From positions 1 to 5,843 of the forward strand of contig SKOF01000009.1 of the NCBI GenBank assembly GCA_007120155.1: DNA of 5,843 bases. Reading direction: 5' to 3'. The number at the start of each line of letters is the position of its first letter. The stretch's first letter is position 1. This DNA is from Thioalkalivibrio sp. (lineage in GTDB: Bacteria; Pseudomonadota; Gammaproteobacteria; Ectothiorhodospirales; Ectothiorhodospiraceae). The position numbers and the translations under genes are program-made. The notes beneath the pieces were generated by a model. It ran no database searches. It was not told the DNA's origin and saw only the letters and a program-made list of their open reading frames with translations. Positions 4,337 to 5,843 of this stretch are shown here, in pieces.

Positions 4337-5843
4337 TCAATCTTCCGGCTCATACCCCAGGTTCGGCGCAAGCCAGCGCTCGGCTTCGGCGGGCTTCATG
4401 CCCTTGCGCCTGGCATAGTCGGCGACCTGGTCGCGGTTGATCTTGCCCACATTGAAGTACCTGGCCTCGGGGTGGGCGAAGTACCAGCCGGAGACGGCGG
4501 CGGTGGGCAGCATGGCGAAGCTCTCGGTGATGCGCATGCCGGCATTCTCCACCGGATCGAGCAGATCCCAGAGCAGACCCTTCTCCGTGTGTTCCGGGCA
4601 GGCGGGATAGCCGGGCGCGGGCCGGATCCCCTGGTACTTCTCCTTGATCAGGGATTCGTTGTCCAGCGCCTCGTCCGGCGCGTAACCCCAGAACTCCCGG
4701 CGCACCCGTTCATGCATGCGCTCGGCCAGGGCCTCGGCAAGGCGGTCGGCGAGCGCCTTGAGCATGATGGCGTGATAATCATCATGAGCCTCCTCGAAGC
4801 GCTTCACATGCTCGTCGATGCCGATGCCGGCGGTCACCGCGAAGCCGCCCAGGTAATCGGGGATGGCCGTGTCCCGCGGCGCGACGAAATCCGCCAGGCA
4901 CTGGTTGGGACCCTTGCCCCGTCGCTCGGTCTGCTGACGCAGGTGATGCAGGCGCATGAGCGGCTGCTTGCGGTCTTCGTCCCTGTAGAGCTCGATGTCG
5001 TCGGTCTCGACACTGTTGGCCGGGAAAAAGCCGATGACGCCGCGCGCCTTCAGCCAGCCCTCGCCGATGATCCTGTCCAGCATGGCGGTGGCATCCTTGA
5101 AGAGCTTCTTCGCCTCCTCGCCCACCACTTCGTCCTCGAAGATGCGCGGATAGGCGGCATGCAGTTCCCAGGCGTGGAAGAAGGGTGTCCAGTCGATGTA
5201 GTCCTTGAGCTCCTCGATCGGATAATCGTCGAAGCGGACGACCACGCTGTCGGGGCCATAGGGGTGCAGCACGGTGATGCCGTCGCCGGCAGGCTCCGAT
5301 TCCAGGACCCTGGGACGCGGCGGCTCATAGCCCTGCCAGTCGATGGGGGCACGGTTCTCACGCGCCTGTTCCAGGGTCAGCCATTTCTGGGTCTTCTGCC
5401 GCCCGGCGTGATTGACCCGCACCTCCTCGTAGTCGGCACGGATCCCGGCCACATAGTCGTCGCGGGTACTTTCGCTGATCAGATTCTGCACCACGCCCAC
5501 GGCCCGGGAGGCATCCTTCACCCACACGGTGGGGCCGGAATAATGGGGCTCGATCTTCACCGCCGTATGGGAACGGGACGTGGTGGCACCACCGATGAGC
5601 AGCGGCAGTTTCATGCCGAGGCGCTCCATCTCCTTGGCCATGTGGGACATCTCCTCAAGGGAAGGCGTAATCAGGCCTGAAAGACCGATCACGTCCACGT
5701 CCTGCTCCACGGCCGTGTCCAGGATCTTCTGCGCGGGCACCATCACCCCCAGGTCGATGACCTGGAAGTTGTTGCACTGGAGCACCACGCCGACGATGTT
5801 CTTGCCGATATCGTGCACATCGCCCTTCACCGTGGCCATGAGC
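4337..5843 (-). CDS. metH: Cobalamin-dependent methionine synthase, C-terminal part (partial at right edge)
   Basis: The visible 501 residues are the cobalamin-binding and reactivation domains of 5-methyltetrahydrofolate-homocysteine methyltransferase, which makes methionine in the cytosol. Numbering from the first in-frame Met (5837-5839), the B12 motif is DVHDIG at 7-12 with His9 as the lower cobalt ligand, followed by SGLITPSLEEM at 54-64 and GGATTSRSHTAVKI at 83-96. The reactivation domain, which binds S-adenosylmethionine to remethylate oxidised cob(II)alamin with a flavodoxin-type electron donor, starts near YIDWTPFF (214-221) and includes the conserved RPAPGYPACPEH at 406-417 and the family's ending WLAPNLGY. 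That Met aligns inside VLATVKGDVHDIG of E. coli MetH, so it is internal: the homocysteine, folate and cap domains lie beyond the window. The linker between the domains is about 20 residues longer than I recall for E. coli. Any B12 or SAM riboswitch would be outside the window. Confidence 0.97.
   Translation of the reverse strand, partial: LMATVKGDVHDIGKNIVGVVLQCNNFQVIDLGVMVPAQKILDTAVEQDVDVIGLSGLITPSLEEMSHMAKEMERLGMKLPLLIGGATTSRSHTAVKIEPHYSGPTVWVKDASRAVGVVQNLISESTRDDYVAGIRADYEEVRVNHAGRQKTQKWLTLEQARENRAPIDWQGYEPPRPRVLESEPAGDGITVLHPYGPDSVVVRFDDYPIEELKDYIDWTPFFHAWELHAAYPRIFEDEVVGEEAKKLFKDATAMLDRIIGEGWLKARGVIGFFPANSVETDDIELYRDEDRKQPLMRLHHLRQQTERRGKGPNQCLADFVAPRDTAIPDYLGGFAVTAGIGIDEHVKRFEEAHDDYHAIMLKALADRLAEALAERMHERVRREFWGYAPDEALDNESLIKEKYQGIRPAPGYPACPEHTEKGLLWDLLDPVENAGMRITESFAMLPTAAVSGWYFAHPEARYFNVGKINRDQVADYARRKGMKPAEAERWLAPNLGYEPED

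Noticed and set aside
4280..5680. 466-codon plus-strand open frame opposite metH
   Set aside because: Antisense to unmistakable MetH sequence; the composition matches the shadow-frame pattern of the other genes.

Overview
The window looks like a chromosomal segment of a high-GC, Gram-negative bacterium, most likely a gammaproteobacterium. The MetH C-terminus is very close to enterobacterial MetH as I recall it, an OmpP1/FadL-type outer-membrane protein implies an outer membrane, and the strong GC bias at third positions leaves long spurious antisense ORFs opposite every real gene. The species cannot be named from this sequence.

Layout. 2-142 (+): the last codons of a membrane protein that runs in from the left (or a complete 45-residue protein). 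139-834 (+): a short-chain dehydrogenase/reductase of the C-factor/sniffer-like group, joined to the preceding gene by an ATGA overlap. 835-877: a short convergent gap. 878-2164 (-): an OmpP1/FadL-family outer-membrane protein. 2165-2394: a spacer with GC-rich overlapping inverted repeats and a purine/pyrimidine 14-bp tandem repeat that runs into the next gene. 2395-3960 (-): a GNAT acetyltransferase/carbon-nitrogen hydrolase (nitrilase superfamily) fusion. 3961-4336: a repeat-rich spacer without a gene. 4337-5843 (-): the C-terminal part of cobalamin-dependent methionine synthase, metH, whose 5' part lies beyond the right edge.

On the minus strand the order of transcription is metH, fusion enzyme, FadL-type porin. 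The spacers (376 bp and 230 bp) are long, so co-transcription is uncertain, and no shared pathway is evident.

The coding genes are ordinary families. The most interesting material is in the spacers. At 4065-4143 two REP-like elements (each a GTAG tetranucleotide followed by a hairpin) stand head to head. They differ at exactly four stem positions, and every change is compensated by its pairing partner, which is direct evidence that the hairpin itself is under selection. Nearby are an 11-bp inverted repeat and a GTGAGG-type repeat at the metH 3' end. At the 3' end of the fusion gene a 14-bp tandem repeat contains the stop codon and encodes the last residues of the protein.
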